This document shows, one piece after another, positions 1 through 8,631 of a stretch of DNA of 64,000 nt. Position numbers and translations under genes: made by a program. The DNA comes from G965232465 sp965232465 (GTDB lineage Bacteria > Pseudomonadota > Alphaproteobacteria > JAQWUY01), in NCBI GenBank assembly GCA_965232465.1, contig OZ246977.1, forward strand, positions 744,001 through 808,000, read 5' to 3'. The notes beneath the pieces were generated by a model that was not told the origin of the DNA, did not search any database, and saw only the letters and a program-made list of their open reading frames with translations. Position 1 is the stretch's first letter. Every line of letters begins with the position of its first letter.

Positions 1-15
1 TAGTATACTAGTGGT

Positions 16-1236
16 ATGCATACAGAATACGATGTGATTATAGTAGGGGGGGGGTTGTCTGGATTACAGATGGCGGTCTGTTTGGGCATGCACCATATAC
101 GGGTATGTGTCGTTGATAAGACGCCTGTCAGTACAGTTATAAATTCCCCTGATGATGGCAGGACATGTGCCATTGCTTATGCCTCTGTAAATTTGTTTAA
201 ACATACAGGGGTTTGGGATTTGGTGGGGGATGAGGCATGTCCTATGCACCACATTCGCATCGAAGATGGGGACTTGATTAAGGGGCTATCGTATTTTAGT
301 ATGCAGTATGACCGGCAATTGGTGGATGGGGAAGATTTGGGGTATATTGTGGAAAATAATACCTTACGGCGATGCCAATATGCACGGTTGCAATCGTTAC
401 CCACGGTCACATACTTGGAAAATAGGACCGTAACAGATTTTGTCACCAGCGATAATATGGCAACAATAACTTTGGATAATGGCACATACATAACGACAAA
501 ATTGGTTATTGGGGCGGATGGTAAATTTTCCAAAATGCGCCATATGGTCGGCATTAAAGTTACCCAGTGGCAATATGACCAAACGGCAATCGTATGTACC
601 CTTAATTGTGAAAAACCCCATAATAATACAGCACTGGAACTGTTTTTACCCAGTGGACCATTTGCATCGCTTCCTTTATCTGATAACCGCATGAGTATTG
701 TATGGTCGGAAAAAACCGCCTTGGTAAACGACCTACTGGCATTGTCAGAAGGGGACTTTAATATGCAATTACAACATCGTATGGGCGATTGGCTGGGTAA
801 GGTCAGTGTGTGTGGTAATAACCGTTGGTCATACCCGCTTAGCCTGATGCATGCCCATACTTATATCAGTAACCGCTTTTGCTTGATTGCGGATTCCGCC
901 CACGCCATGCACCCCATAGCAGGACAAGGTTTTAACATGGGCGTACGGGACATTGCCGCCTTAACCGAAGTTGTAACAAATGCTTACAAAGGGTGCGAAG
1001 ATTGGGGGGCACAGAGTGTCTTAAAACAATACGAACAATATCGGTATGCGGATAATACGGCGTTGGTGATGATATGTGATGGCTTAACCCGTTTGTTTTC
1101 AAATAACAACAGTATCTTAAAAACCGCCCGTGTACTGGGATTGGGGGCATTAGATAAAGTTCCCTTTGCCAAAAAAATATTTATGAAACATGCCATGGGA
1201 ACCCTTGGTACCCATATCCCCCCCTTGTTAAAATAA
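16..1236 (+). CDS. UbiH/UbiF-family FAD-dependent ubiquinone hydroxylase
   Basis: This is a 406-residue flavoprotein monooxygenase of the family that hydroxylates the ring of ubiquinone precursors. An N-terminal dinucleotide-binding motif (VGGGLSG, residues 10-16) binds FAD. The second FAD motif is seen as IGADGKFS near residue 165. The family signature DSAHAMHPIAGQGFNMGVRD lies around residues 292-311. The sequence gives the class but not which ring position is modified (UbiH, UbiF, UbiI or a broader UbiL/UbiM type). The gene faces leuD, with only 8 bp between the two stop codons. A run of nine G at 46-54 encodes the three glycines of the FAD motif, an unusual homopolymer inside an essential site. 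Confidence 0.9.
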   Translation: MHTEYDVIIVGGGLSGLQMAVCLGMHHIRVCVVDKTPVSTVINSPDDGRTCAIAYASVNLFKHTGVWDLVGDEACPMHHIRIEDGDLIKGLSYFSMQYDRQLVDGEDLGYIVENNTLRRCQYARLQSLPTVTYLENRTVTDFVTSDNMATITLDNGTYITTKLVIGADGKFSKMRHMVGIKVTQWQYDQTAIVCTLNCEKPHNNTALELFLPSGPFASLPLSDNRMSIVWSEKTALVNDLLALSEGDFNMQLQHRMGDWLGKVSVCGNNRWSYPLSLMHAHTYISNRFCLIADSAHAMHPIAGQGFNMGVRDIAALTEVVTNAYKGCEDWGAQSVLKQYEQYRYADNTALVMICDGLTRLFSNNNSILKTARVLGLGALDKVPFAKKIFMKHAMGTLGTHIPPLLK

Positions 1237-1244
1237 TCCATAGA

Positions 1245-1847
1245 TTACGCCCATGGGCGAATGATGGCATCCTTGAATTCCCATTCGGTAATGGCGTCTT
1301 CGTGTTCCAGGGTGATGCCGATGTGGTCTAATCCATTTAACAGCCTGTTTCTTAGGGCATCGTCCATGTCAAAAGGATATATTTTGTTACCGGCGACAAT
1401 GGTTTTGCGTTCCAAGTTTATGGTGATTTCTGAGGCATCTGGGGTTTTGACCAAATTCATGATTTCTCGATGGTCTTCGGGGGGTAAAATAATCGGGCAA
1501 ATACCATTATTAAAACAGTTGTTATAAAAAATATCGGCAATCGAAGTGGAAATAACGCATTTAATACCAAAATCTGCTAATGCCCATGGGGCGTGTTCTC
1601 TGGAGGATCCACAACCAAAATTATCCCCCGCAATTAAAATTTGGGCGTTACGATAATGGGGGTCGTTTAAAATAAAATCAGGTATTTCGTTTCCGTCCTC
1701 AGAATATCGTATATCTTCAAACGCATGTATACCCAGCCCTGTACGGGTGATGACTTTTAAGTACTGTTTGGGTAAAATCATATCCGTATCGATATTGATT
1801 AAATCCATAGGTGCACAAATACCCTGTAAGGTGGTAAATTTTTTCAT
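1245..1847 (-). CDS. leuD: 3-isopropylmalate dehydratase small subunit LeuD
   Basis: A 200-residue small subunit of isopropylmalate isomerase, which with LeuC converts 2- to 3-isopropylmalate in leucine synthesis. The N-terminus MKKFTTLQGICAPMDLINID and the conserved block GDNFGCGSSREHAPWAL (near residue 75) form the swivel domain and substrate loop typical of LeuD. The length matches the family. It follows leuC directly: the leuC stop TAA and this ATG share one base at 1847, which points to translational coupling. Confidence 0.96.
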   Translation of the reverse strand: MKKFTTLQGICAPMDLINIDTDMILPKQYLKVITRTGLGIHAFEDIRYSEDGNEIPDFILNDPHYRNAQILIAGDNFGCGSSREHAPWALADFGIKCVISTSIADIFYNNCFNNGICPIILPPEDHREIMNLVKTPDASEITINLERKTIVAGNKIYPFDMDDALRNRLLNGLDHIGITLEHEDAITEWEFKDAIIRPWA

Positions 1848-3298
1848 TATAATTCCCCATCCACCAGCTTACGATAATCGGTTATACGCCCGGTAATTGC
1901 CGATGCGGCCGCCACAGCGGGGGATACAAGGTGTGTGCGACCGCCCCGTCCTTGTCGTCCTTCGAAGTTACGGTTCGAAGTGGATGCGCATCGTTCGCCG
2001 GGTTGTAATCGATCCGCATTCATGGCAAGACACATGGAACATCCAGCATCACGCCAATCAAATCCAGCATTAATTAAAACTTTATCAATGCCCTCAGCCT
2101 CAGCCTGCCTTTTGACCAGCCCCGATCCGGGAACAACAATCGCATGTACAGTGTCGGCAACTTTTCGTCCGATAACGACTTTTGCCACATTGCGTAAATC
2201 TTCGATTCGTGCATTGGTACATGACCCGATAAATATTTTGTCAAGGGCAATGTCCGATATGGGCATGCCCGATTGTAACCCCATATATTTTAACGCCCGT
2301 ATCATATGGATTTTTTTGTCTTCGTTGGGGGCATCGTCTGGGTGGGGCACGGTGCCACTTATGGGAATTGTATCTTCGGGCGAAGTCCCCCAAGTGGTCA
2401 TAAGGTCTATGTCATCTGTGTGAATATATACTTGTTTGTCAAATACCGCCCCATCATCCGTATACAGGGTTTTCCAGTGGGTAACCGCTTGGTCAAACAT
2501 ATCCCCTTTTGGTGCCATGGGTCTGCCTTTAATATAATCAAAAGTGGTTTGGTCGGGGGCAATTAAGCCTGCTTTTGCCCCCGCCTCAATCGACATGTTA
2601 CACACGGTCATACGGGCTTCCATGGATAAGGATTGAATGGCGGTACCAGCATATTCAATAACACATCCTGTACCGCCCCCGGTGCCAATTTTCCCAATAA
2701 TTGTTAAAATAATATCTTTGGCTGTAATACCTTTACGAAGCGGTCCATCAACAGTGATACGCATATTTTTTGCCGGTTTTTGTAAAATCGTTTGCGTTGC
2801 CATGACATGCTCCACCTCAGATGTGCCAATGCCAAATGCCAATGCCCCAAACGCCCCATGGGTGGAAGTGTGGCTGTCCCCACATACCAAAGTCATTCCC
2901 GGTAATGAAAATCCTTGCTCAGGTCCGACCACATGAACAATACCTTGTCGAGGGTCGTTCATATCAAATAATCGCACGCCAAATTGTTGGGTATTTTTGC
3001 GTAAAGTATCCACTTGAATACGGGAATTTTCTTCACTGATACCTTGGTTACGGTATAATGTTGGCACATTGTGATCAGGGGTTGCCAGTGTTTTATCCAC
3101 CCGTCGCACCCCCCGTCCCGCCATGCGTAAACCCTCAAATGCTTGGGGGGATGTTACTTCATGCACCATGTGGCGGTCAATATATAAAATTGCTGTACCA
3201 TCGGGCAAAGTTTTGACACAATGATATTCCCAAATTTTATCAAATAATGTTTTTGCACATAATGGTGTTGCGGATAATTGTATTGACTGTGATGCCAT
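1847..3298 (-). CDS. leuC: 3-isopropylmalate dehydratase large subunit LeuC
   Basis: The aconitase-type large subunit (483 residues from the chosen start) that carries the 4Fe-4S cluster of isopropylmalate isomerase. Cluster and active-site blocks are visible: VCGDSHTSTHGAFGALAFGIGTSE, in which the first cysteine sits, GSCTNARIEDLR, and CSMCLAMNADRL with the paired cysteines near the C-terminus. I chose the second in-frame ATG (3298) because GGGAA lies ahead of it. An ATG at 3310 would add four residues and has no visible ribosome binding site. It is the third gene of a probable yaaA-ridA-leuC-leuD transcript. Confidence 0.95.
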   Translation of the reverse strand: MASQSIQLSATPLCAKTLFDKIWEYHCVKTLPDGTAILYIDRHMVHEVTSPQAFEGLRMAGRGVRRVDKTLATPDHNVPTLYRNQGISEENSRIQVDTLRKNTQQFGVRLFDMNDPRQGIVHVVGPEQGFSLPGMTLVCGDSHTSTHGAFGALAFGIGTSEVEHVMATQTILQKPAKNMRITVDGPLRKGITAKDIILTIIGKIGTGGGTGCVIEYAGTAIQSLSMEARMTVCNMSIEAGAKAGLIAPDQTTFDYIKGRPMAPKGDMFDQAVTHWKTLYTDDGAVFDKQVYIHTDDIDLMTTWGTSPEDTIPISGTVPHPDDAPNEDKKIHMIRALKYMGLQSGMPISDIALDKIFIGSCTNARIEDLRNVAKVVIGRKVADTVHAIVVPGSGLVKRQAEAEGIDKVLINAGFDWRDAGCSMCLAMNADRLQPGERCASTSNRNFEGRQGRGGRTHLVSPAVAAASAITGRITDYRKLVDGEL

Positions 3299-3366
3299 GT
3301 TTATTCCCATAAGATTTGCTGTTTTTTGCTATTTTCATCTTAAATTTTTCATGTTAATGCAGTGTA

Positions 3367-3825
3367 TTATTTAAATTCAATAATCGCATCTATTTCCACG
3401 GTAACTTGAAATGGTAATGAACTGGCACCAGTTGCGGCACGGGCGTGGGCACCGATGTTTTTTCCAAATACGCCAACCATTAAGTCGGATGCACCATTGA
3501 TAACCTTGGGGTGGTCACCGAAAGTGTCGATGGCATTTACAAAACCGCCCAATCGCACCACCCGGGTTACACGGTCTAAGTCCCCAATAGCCGATTGAAT
3601 TTGTGCCAGAATGTTTATACCACAGGCATGGGCGGCGGATATGGCATATTCTGTGTCCACATCTTTACCGACCTTGCCGATAAATTTATCATCGCCTAAA
3701 AACGATATTTGCCCTGATATAAAAATGTGATTACCTGAAATGACATATGGCACATAATTTGCCGCCGGTGCAGCGGCTTGTGGTAAAACGATTCCCAAAT
3801 TGTCAAGGTTTTGTTGTACTGTCAT
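3367..3825 (-). CDS. RidA (YjgF/YER057c/UK114) family enamine/imine deaminase
   Basis: A 152-residue RidA-family protein. Members hydrolyse reactive 2-aminoacrylate and related enamines released by PLP enzymes, which protects branched-chain amino-acid and other pathways. The C-terminal motif RAATGASSLPF (the Arg is a family substrate ligand) followed by VTVEIDAIIEF is diagnostic. The reading frame stays open upstream, but the start at 3825 has a good Shine-Dalgarno AAGGA 8 bases ahead and gives the normal family N-terminus. Its place just before leuCD fits the known link of RidA with branched-chain metabolism, although RidA subfamily specificity cannot be read here. Confidence 0.92.
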   Translation of the reverse strand: MTVQQNLDNLGIVLPQAAAPAANYVPYVISGNHIFISGQISFLGDDKFIGKVGKDVDTEYAISAAHACGINILAQIQSAIGDLDRVTRVVRLGGFVNAIDTFGDHPKVINGASDLMVGVFGKNIGAHARAATGASSLPFQVTVEIDAIIEFK

Positions 3826-3847
3826 AATGTTTTCCTTTCTGATGATA

Positions 3848-4621
3848 TTATGTGTGTGTACGATGAAATACGAAACGGGTATCCGTGGACTCGGAGGGTA
3901 CAAAAGTATATCCATTGGTATTAAAGTCCTTTAATCCATCGAATGTATCGATACGGTTTGTTAAAATATACCGTGCCATCATGCCACGGGCTTTTTTAGC
4001 GGAAAACGATACAATTTTGGCAGTCCCATTTTTGACTTCTTTAAACACAGTGTCGATATAGGGTACGCTAAGTTGGGTGCGATTTATGACCTTGTTATAT
4101 TCGTTACTGGCACAATTTATAATGGCAGGCATGTGGGTTTTCTGGGCATCTGCATTTAGGGCTTGGGTTACTGTGTCTGTCCAATAGGCATATAAATTTT
4201 TGCCGCTGGGATTTTGGAATGTAATCCCCATTTCCAACCGATATGCTTGGATAAGATCCAACGGTTTTAATGCCCCATATAGCCCCGATAAGATTCGCAA
4301 ATGGCGTTGGGCATATTGTAAAGTGTCCGCATCCATATCGGCGGCGGCGAGCCCCACATAGGTATCCCCCGCAAAGGATAATACAGCTTGTTTGGCGTTG
4401 CCCAGATCAAAGGGGGTGTGAAAATCTTTAAATCGTTGTACATTTAAATCCGCCAGCGAATCAGATATTTTCATCAAGCGTTTTAAGTCGTTTGCTGTTA
4501 AATTTTGTGCTAATGCCACCAATTTTTCCGCTTGTGGTAAAAAATCTGGTTGGGCATACTCAGCATAGGGGCAATCGTTGTCCATGTGTAATTTTTTAGC
4601 CGGGGATATGATAATCAACAT
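3848..4621 (-). CDS. yaaA: YaaA family protein (peroxide stress, DUF328)
   Basis: A 257-residue protein beginning MLIIISPAKKLH, the family hallmark. Internal blocks LSGLYGALKPLDLIQAYRLEMG and INCASNEYNKVI are also characteristic. In Escherichia coli, YaaA lowers intracellular free iron and limits oxidative DNA damage during peroxide stress; that role is carried over by homology only. The length is typical. It is the first gene of a minus-strand group with ridA, 22 bp downstream. Confidence 0.93.
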   Translation of the reverse strand: MLIIISPAKKLHMDNDCPYAEYAQPDFLPQAEKLVALAQNLTANDLKRLMKISDSLADLNVQRFKDFHTPFDLGNAKQAVLSFAGDTYVGLAAADMDADTLQYAQRHLRILSGLYGALKPLDLIQAYRLEMGITFQNPSGKNLYAYWTDTVTQALNADAQKTHMPAIINCASNEYNKVINRTQLSVPYIDTVFKEVKNGTAKIVSFSAKKARGMMARYILTNRIDTFDGLKDFNTNGYTFVPSESTDTRFVFHRTHT

Positions 4622-4739
4622 TGTTTGAAATTCCTTATTGTGGTACTGTTATTAAAAAGCAAGTGTGTTGGCAAATATGGTGGATTTTATCATTATATAA
4701 TGCACTTTTCAATATTTTTATACACATAAGGAAATGACA

Positions 4740-5093
4740 ATGATACAGGTATATGGTATTAAAAATTGTGATACGGTTAAAAAAGCCCTAAGCAGCCTTA
4801 ATTCCCATCATATAAAATATGAATTTATCGATCTTAAACACCATATTCCTGATACGCATATGTTGTACCATTGGTGTGCATCGGTTGGGGTCGATTCGCT
4901 TATCAATACACGGGGTACCACTTGGCGACAGCTATCCGATGTGGATAAACAAAGTGCCAAGCAAAATCCGATTCCTTATATACAGCAAAATATATCACTG
5001 ATGAAACGCCCGATTATAATCCATACAGATGGCGAAGTAACCGTCGGTTTTACTGCAATTGTGCAAAACAAATTGTATACGCAAAAAATATAA
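4740..5093 (+). CDS. ArsC/Spx-like (YffB-type) thioredoxin-fold protein
   Basis: A 117-residue small protein with the arsenate-reductase/Spx fold. It starts MIQVYGIKNCDTVKKAL, carrying a single cysteine in the IKNCDT motif rather than a CxxC pair, and has LINTRGTTWRQL and FLKRP-like (LMKRPIIIH) blocks seen in YffB proteins. YffB-like proteins bind glutathione and their true substrate is unknown, so arsenate reduction should not be assumed. The second ATG (4740) is preferred because AAGGAA at 4728-4733 would abut the first ATG at 4734 with no spacing. Confidence 0.87.
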   Translation: MIQVYGIKNCDTVKKALSSLNSHHIKYEFIDLKHHIPDTHMLYHWCASVGVDSLINTRGTTWRQLSDVDKQSAKQNPIPYIQQNISLMKRPIIIHTDGEVTVGFTAIVQNKLYTQKI

Positions 5094-5163
5094 AACATAT
5101 AAAAAAACTTGTAAAAAAACACTTGAAAAAGTATTTAAAACCTTTTATAACTTTGTTTGTAGT

Positions 5164-5238
5164 TGGGATGTGGCCAAGTGGTAAGGCATCGGTTTTTGGT
5201 ATCGTGTATCGTAGGTTCGAATCCTACCATCCCAGCCA
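5164..5238 (+). tRNA. tRNA-Gln(TTG)
   Basis: Cloverleaf: acceptor TGGGATG pairs with CATCCCA, the discriminator is G and CCA is encoded (5236-5238). The D arm is GCC/GGC, the anticodon loop TTTTGGT gives TTG, and the T arm is GTAGG-TTCGAAT-CCTAC. The anticodon stem has one T-T mismatch at its outer end. The sequence resembles bacterial tRNA-Gln closely. A terminator hairpin follows four bases later. Confidence 0.95.
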
Positions 5239-5241
5239 AAT

Positions 5242-5276
5242 AAAAAAACCATCTGTTATATACAGGTGGTTTTTTT
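5242..5276 (+). terminator. Rho-independent terminator of tRNA-Gln
   Basis: The stem AAAACCATCTG/CAGGTGGTTTT, separated by TTATATA and followed by a T run, sits directly after the tRNA. Confidence 0.85.
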
Positions 5277-5722
5277 GCAGGTGGTTTTTGTGGGTGTAAG
5301 AATACGGCAAAATCCCCATGTGTGATATTTTTGCAACACTTTTTATTTAGGTACCATAAGAATAATAAAAAATATTGAATTACATGTTTGTCGTCCTGTA
5401 TATTGGCTTGTGTCTGGAGCATACTGTTTATCTTTGCATATGTATCCGTGTACATTTATAATTTGTGTTATCGTACATAACTTTATGTAAATGAATGATA
5501 TTACGATTTTTAAATGCGTGATATTAGGAACAGGGTTTCGGTTGGTTAGTTAACCATTAACTGATGGGTGGTTTATTTCTTTTACTACCTGTCCCAAATG
5601 CGGCGGTGGGCATTCTTTTCTCCAGCGAAGTTTTATCTTCGCATGGATGTCCACTGTTGTCATAAGTATAATCTGATTAGATTTAAATATTGAAATGTAT
5701 AAATTAAAGGGGTAATTTTATA
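5277..5722. other. Gene-free stretch with hairpins upstream of the inverse autotransporter
   Basis: I see no credible gene in these 446 bases. The distal half contains inverted repeats that could form a structured leader: GGTTA-GT-TAACC near 5543, AATGC/GCATT near 5598-5614, and GCGAAG-TTTTAT-CTTCGC at 5625-5642, the last extended by CCA/TGG. The ribosome binding site AAAGGGG (about 5706-5712) precedes the ATG at 5723. An antisense reading frame here is a shadow of the tRNA and is not a gene. Confidence 0.5.
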
Positions 5723-7312
5723 ATGAAAAAAATTCTATTAACTGGTGTAAGTGCCATTGTGCTAGCATGGTCTGTTCCTGCATTTGCGGAGCTGAATGGA
5801 GGACGATTATTTCAATGGGTTGACGGCAGCGTAAAAGCCACCGAAAGTAAAACAAGTTTTGGTATTACCGCTTTTAGGACGCTGTCTGAATCAAGTACAA
5901 GTTTGACATATACGCAACTGGGCGTATCGAACAAAAAAAGCAAAAATACCTTGAACTTAGGGTTGGGATTACGGGCTTTGACCACATTTGGCGGTATGCC
6001 CACGATCTTAGGGGGCAATGTATTTTTTGATGCCAAGGATGGCAACAAGAGATTCTGGTCACTAAGTAAAAAGGAATCTTTTCAACGGGTATCATTGGGT
6101 TTGGAATTAAAAACCGCCATATTCGATACCTCCGCCAACTGGTATCGACCGGTAAGCAAAGGCATTATTAAAGACCAAAAAGTTTTAAAAGGGTGGGATG
6201 CTACTGTAAAGGGTAAAGTGCCCGGTATAAATGGTGTTGCCGTGGGGATAAGCACCTATAAATTCACAGGTACCAATGGCAATACGGACGAAGGTAACAA
6301 GGCGATTGTTAAATTTAAGCCCATGCAGGCATTGACCATTAAAGTTGAATACGACAAGCCCAAGGGCGAAAAAGCCAAAACCAAAATAGCGGCGGACTTT
6401 GTATTTATGGGGGCAAATAGCACATCGAAGAATCCCAACGCACCGGATGTATGGGCAAAACGGTACGATAAAGTGGATCGGCGGTATGAGGTTCTGACGG
6501 AAAATGTGATACAATCCGCCGCTATCGCCGGCACCGCCTCCAGCACCAGTGCGGTTTGGGGGGCGGCCATTACACCGAATTATAACCTGCCGACTGAAGT
6601 GGTGCAGGGGGATATAAGGGAATCATTCACAGCCAGCGATTACACATTTACCATCAAAGAAGCCTCTGATACCTTGTTTGCCTCCGGTGAAAATAACGAT
6701 GCTGTGAATTTTGACAGTGCAACCGGGGCGATTAAAGCCAATCGTACCACCAAACAGGGGGTTATTGTTGTAACCGTAACCCGTGCCGCCAAAGGGTTGT
6801 TGGCGGCACAAAGTAAAGATGTGGCATTGACGGTTAACAGAAAAGATAACAAATTTGCGGTGGCAACCGGTTGGGCAAGCTTAACCGCCGCCGAAGCAAC
6901 CGGACCCAGAGTGGGGAGCACCGCCCGTTCCCTTGACATTGATACAAGTTCTGGACTTGTGGCGGAATCCATGAACTTGGGTGCCGGCAATATTATCAGA
7001 AATGGTATTACTGTTACCTTGCTTGACCCCTCATCACGATCCAGTGTTACCGGTGTTGCCCAAAGTGCCAATATTACCGCCGATTTTGTTGTAACTGTAA
7101 ATGGTGCGGCACAAGCTAGCACAGTAACGAATGCGACTTTAACCACCGCCATTCAAAACGCCTTGCGGGCGGGACAACCGGTAACTTTTGCCAAACGCTC
7201 AGGTCAAAACAACAAAGCGTTACAGATTGATATCACCATGCCCGCTGATGGTGTGAATTTAAAGTATAACGCAAAAACCACTTCCATCTGGTTACTTACC
7301 TCTGCTTCATAA
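5723..7312 (+). CDS. Inverse autotransporter (intimin/invasin-type) adhesin
   Basis: A 529-residue exported protein with a signal peptide cleaved after AFA (residue 22). Residues about 40-260 follow the pattern of the inverse-autotransporter beta-barrel: LNLGLGLRAL, LGGNVFFDAKDGNKRFWSL, VSLGLELKT, SANWYRPVSKG, GWDATVKGKVPG, then a C-terminal strand pattern ending AKRYDKVDRRYEVLTEN, much like the RYDLV-R-N-I-LEY block of intimin. The remaining 240 residues form a short passenger with Ig- or cadherin-like sequence, including LTVNRKDN-type strand ends. In this type the barrel is N-terminal and the passenger is exposed outside. The protein is short for the family and lacks a LysM domain. It stands as a single gene with its own leader and terminator. 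Confidence 0.75.
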   Translation: MKKILLTGVSAIVLAWSVPAFAELNGGRLFQWVDGSVKATESKTSFGITAFRTLSESSTSLTYTQLGVSNKKSKNTLNLGLGLRALTTFGGMPTILGGNVFFDAKDGNKRFWSLSKKESFQRVSLGLELKTAIFDTSANWYRPVSKGIIKDQKVLKGWDATVKGKVPGINGVAVGISTYKFTGTNGNTDEGNKAIVKFKPMQALTIKVEYDKPKGEKAKTKIAADFVFMGANSTSKNPNAPDVWAKRYDKVDRRYEVLTENVIQSAAIAGTASSTSAVWGAAITPNYNLPTEVVQGDIRESFTASDYTFTIKEASDTLFASGENNDAVNFDSATGAIKANRTTKQGVIVVTVTRAAKGLLAAQSKDVALTVNRKDNKFAVATGWASLTAAEATGPRVGSTARSLDIDTSSGLVAESMNLGAGNIIRNGITVTLLDPSSRSSVTGVAQSANITADFVVTVNGAAQASTVTNATLTTAIQNALRAGQPVTFAKRSGQNNKALQIDITMPADGVNLKYNAKTTSIWLLTSAS

Positions 7313-7331
7313 CACTGCATAAGAAAAATTC

Positions 7332-7357
7332 AAAGGGGGCAAAAGCCCCCTTTTTTT
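7332..7357 (+). terminator. Rho-independent terminator of the inverse autotransporter gene
   Basis: AAAGGGGGC-AAAA-GCCCCCTTTTTTT, a six-pair GC stem with a seven-T tail, begins 19 bases after the stop codon. Confidence 0.93.
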
Positions 7358-7365
7358 GTCGATAT

Positions 7366-7405
7366 ATGGTCAATTAAATATAATCTGATTGACTAAGTGC
7401 GGTTG
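7366..7405 (+). repeat. Fragment of the 210-bp repeat family (left junction)
   Basis: Forty bases match 35 of 40 with the left end of the full copy at 9296-9543, including GATTGACTA and TGCGGTTG. The fragment breaks off where the hairpin-rich core would begin. The stop codon and last residues of the patatin-like gene on the other strand lie inside it. Confidence 0.75.
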
Positions 7406-8544
7406 TGTATATCCCTTAAATCGTGCCATACGATTTTGTTGTGTTGTTGTTCCTTCAGTCCTGCGTTAAAATATAGGTTTATGGTGGCGTTGGAAAAATC
7501 CATGTTGTTTTCGGTTAATATCGTGGTATCGTCAATGCGGTTTATACGAACCGATATATTATGTGTATCGGCAAATACGGCCGTTGATTTTAACGATGCG
7601 TAATATGCCCCACGATAGGCATTCGATAAGGATTTTAACCCAATAACAATGGTTTTCCACGGGGCGGGCTTAATCGGCATGATGTCATGACAAGAAATGC
7701 TCTGGGTAATAGTAAGGGTTTTTTTTGTAAAATTCCCGATATTTTCCGGTATCATCCAATCGGCAAATACCGTGTGGGCGGATACGGCACCATCCACATG
7801 GGTTTGGGTATATGTGGTGCCTTTAACGGTTACAGGAATGCGTATGGGGTTAAATACCATGGGAAGGGCGGTGGAAGCCACCACCGCTTGTATCAATTGG
7901 GTACGCCTGTCTGCGTATGATATGTGCGTGCTGGCAATTTTGCCAATATCCCAAAATATGGAATCGGCACTGTCGATATTGTGTGAAATAACATAAGCCC
8001 GGTATCCTAAGGCGTGTTGTTGTTTTAGTCTATCGATAAAATCATCACTGATAAAATCCTTTAAAAACGATTGCAATAAACTGTTATCGGCAAAACTGTA
8101 CCCAAATATCAGGGAAAACAAGGGCGGTTTTAAACTTAGGATTTTTTGCGTATCCATATGGGTTAATGCCCGTTGCAGGGTGTCCATATCCTTGGCATAC
8201 AAAAACAAGGTTGCCAACGCCCCCGATGATATGCCGACAATGGTATGAAAATCTTGTTTTTGTTGCAAGGCACATGCGATGCCCGCACTGTATGCCCCAA
8301 GGGCTGCATTCCCCGGTATATACAACATATTATACGAATCTGTATGGTCTATGCATAGGGTATAAGGGGGGGGGTCGTGTACATCCACCGCCCCCATTGG
8401 TATGGCATAGGCATGTTCAGGGGGCAGGGGGTGTAATCTTGGTTTTTTTGTGGCTTTTAAAAACCGCTGTATGATCTTGCCGATAATCAATAAGGTAATA
8501 GTTACAATAAAAATAAGGAGGTATGTCATGTTTATGTGTGCCAT
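7393..8544 (-). CDS. Patatin-like phospholipase with N-terminal membrane anchor
   Basis: A 383-residue protein with one N-terminal transmembrane segment (residues about 7-24) and a patatin domain. The nucleophile elbow is GISSG with Ser106, and the catalytic Asp is in HVDGAVSAH near residue 250, making the Ser-Asp dyad. The oxyanion loop, usually GGGxxG, reads PGNAALGAYSAG here, so two of three glycines are replaced. Likely role: hydrolysis of acyl ester bonds in phospholipids at the membrane. The last three codons and the stop come from a repeat fragment, so the C-terminus may be secondarily altered. A nine-base C run (coding strand, 8366-8374) encodes the PPP of DPPPY. Confidence 0.8.
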   Translation of the reverse strand: MAHINMTYLLIFIVTITLLIIGKIIQRFLKATKKPRLHPLPPEHAYAIPMGAVDVHDPPPYTLCIDHTDSYNMLYIPGNAALGAYSAGIACALQQKQDFHTIVGISSGALATLFLYAKDMDTLQRALTHMDTQKILSLKPPLFSLIFGYSFADNSLLQSFLKDFISDDFIDRLKQQHALGYRAYVISHNIDSADSIFWDIGKIASTHISYADRRTQLIQAVVASTALPMVFNPIRIPVTVKGTTYTQTHVDGAVSAHTVFADWMIPENIGNFTKKTLTITQSISCHDIMPIKPAPWKTIVIGLKSLSNAYRGAYYASLKSTAVFADTHNISVRINRIDDTTILTENNMDFSNATINLYFNAGLKEQQHNKIVWHDLRDIHNRT

Positions 8545-8631
8545 GTATGTTTAAAAATGTGCATGGTGCCATAATTCCCCATATATGTGTTATGGGACAA
8601 AATATTTATACAATTGGGTACAAGTGTTATG

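Noticed and set aside
5135..5455. A 106-residue minus-strand reading frame containing VGFEPTI
   Set aside because: It is the antisense translation of tRNA-Gln, a well-known artefact; it also crosses the tRNA terminator.
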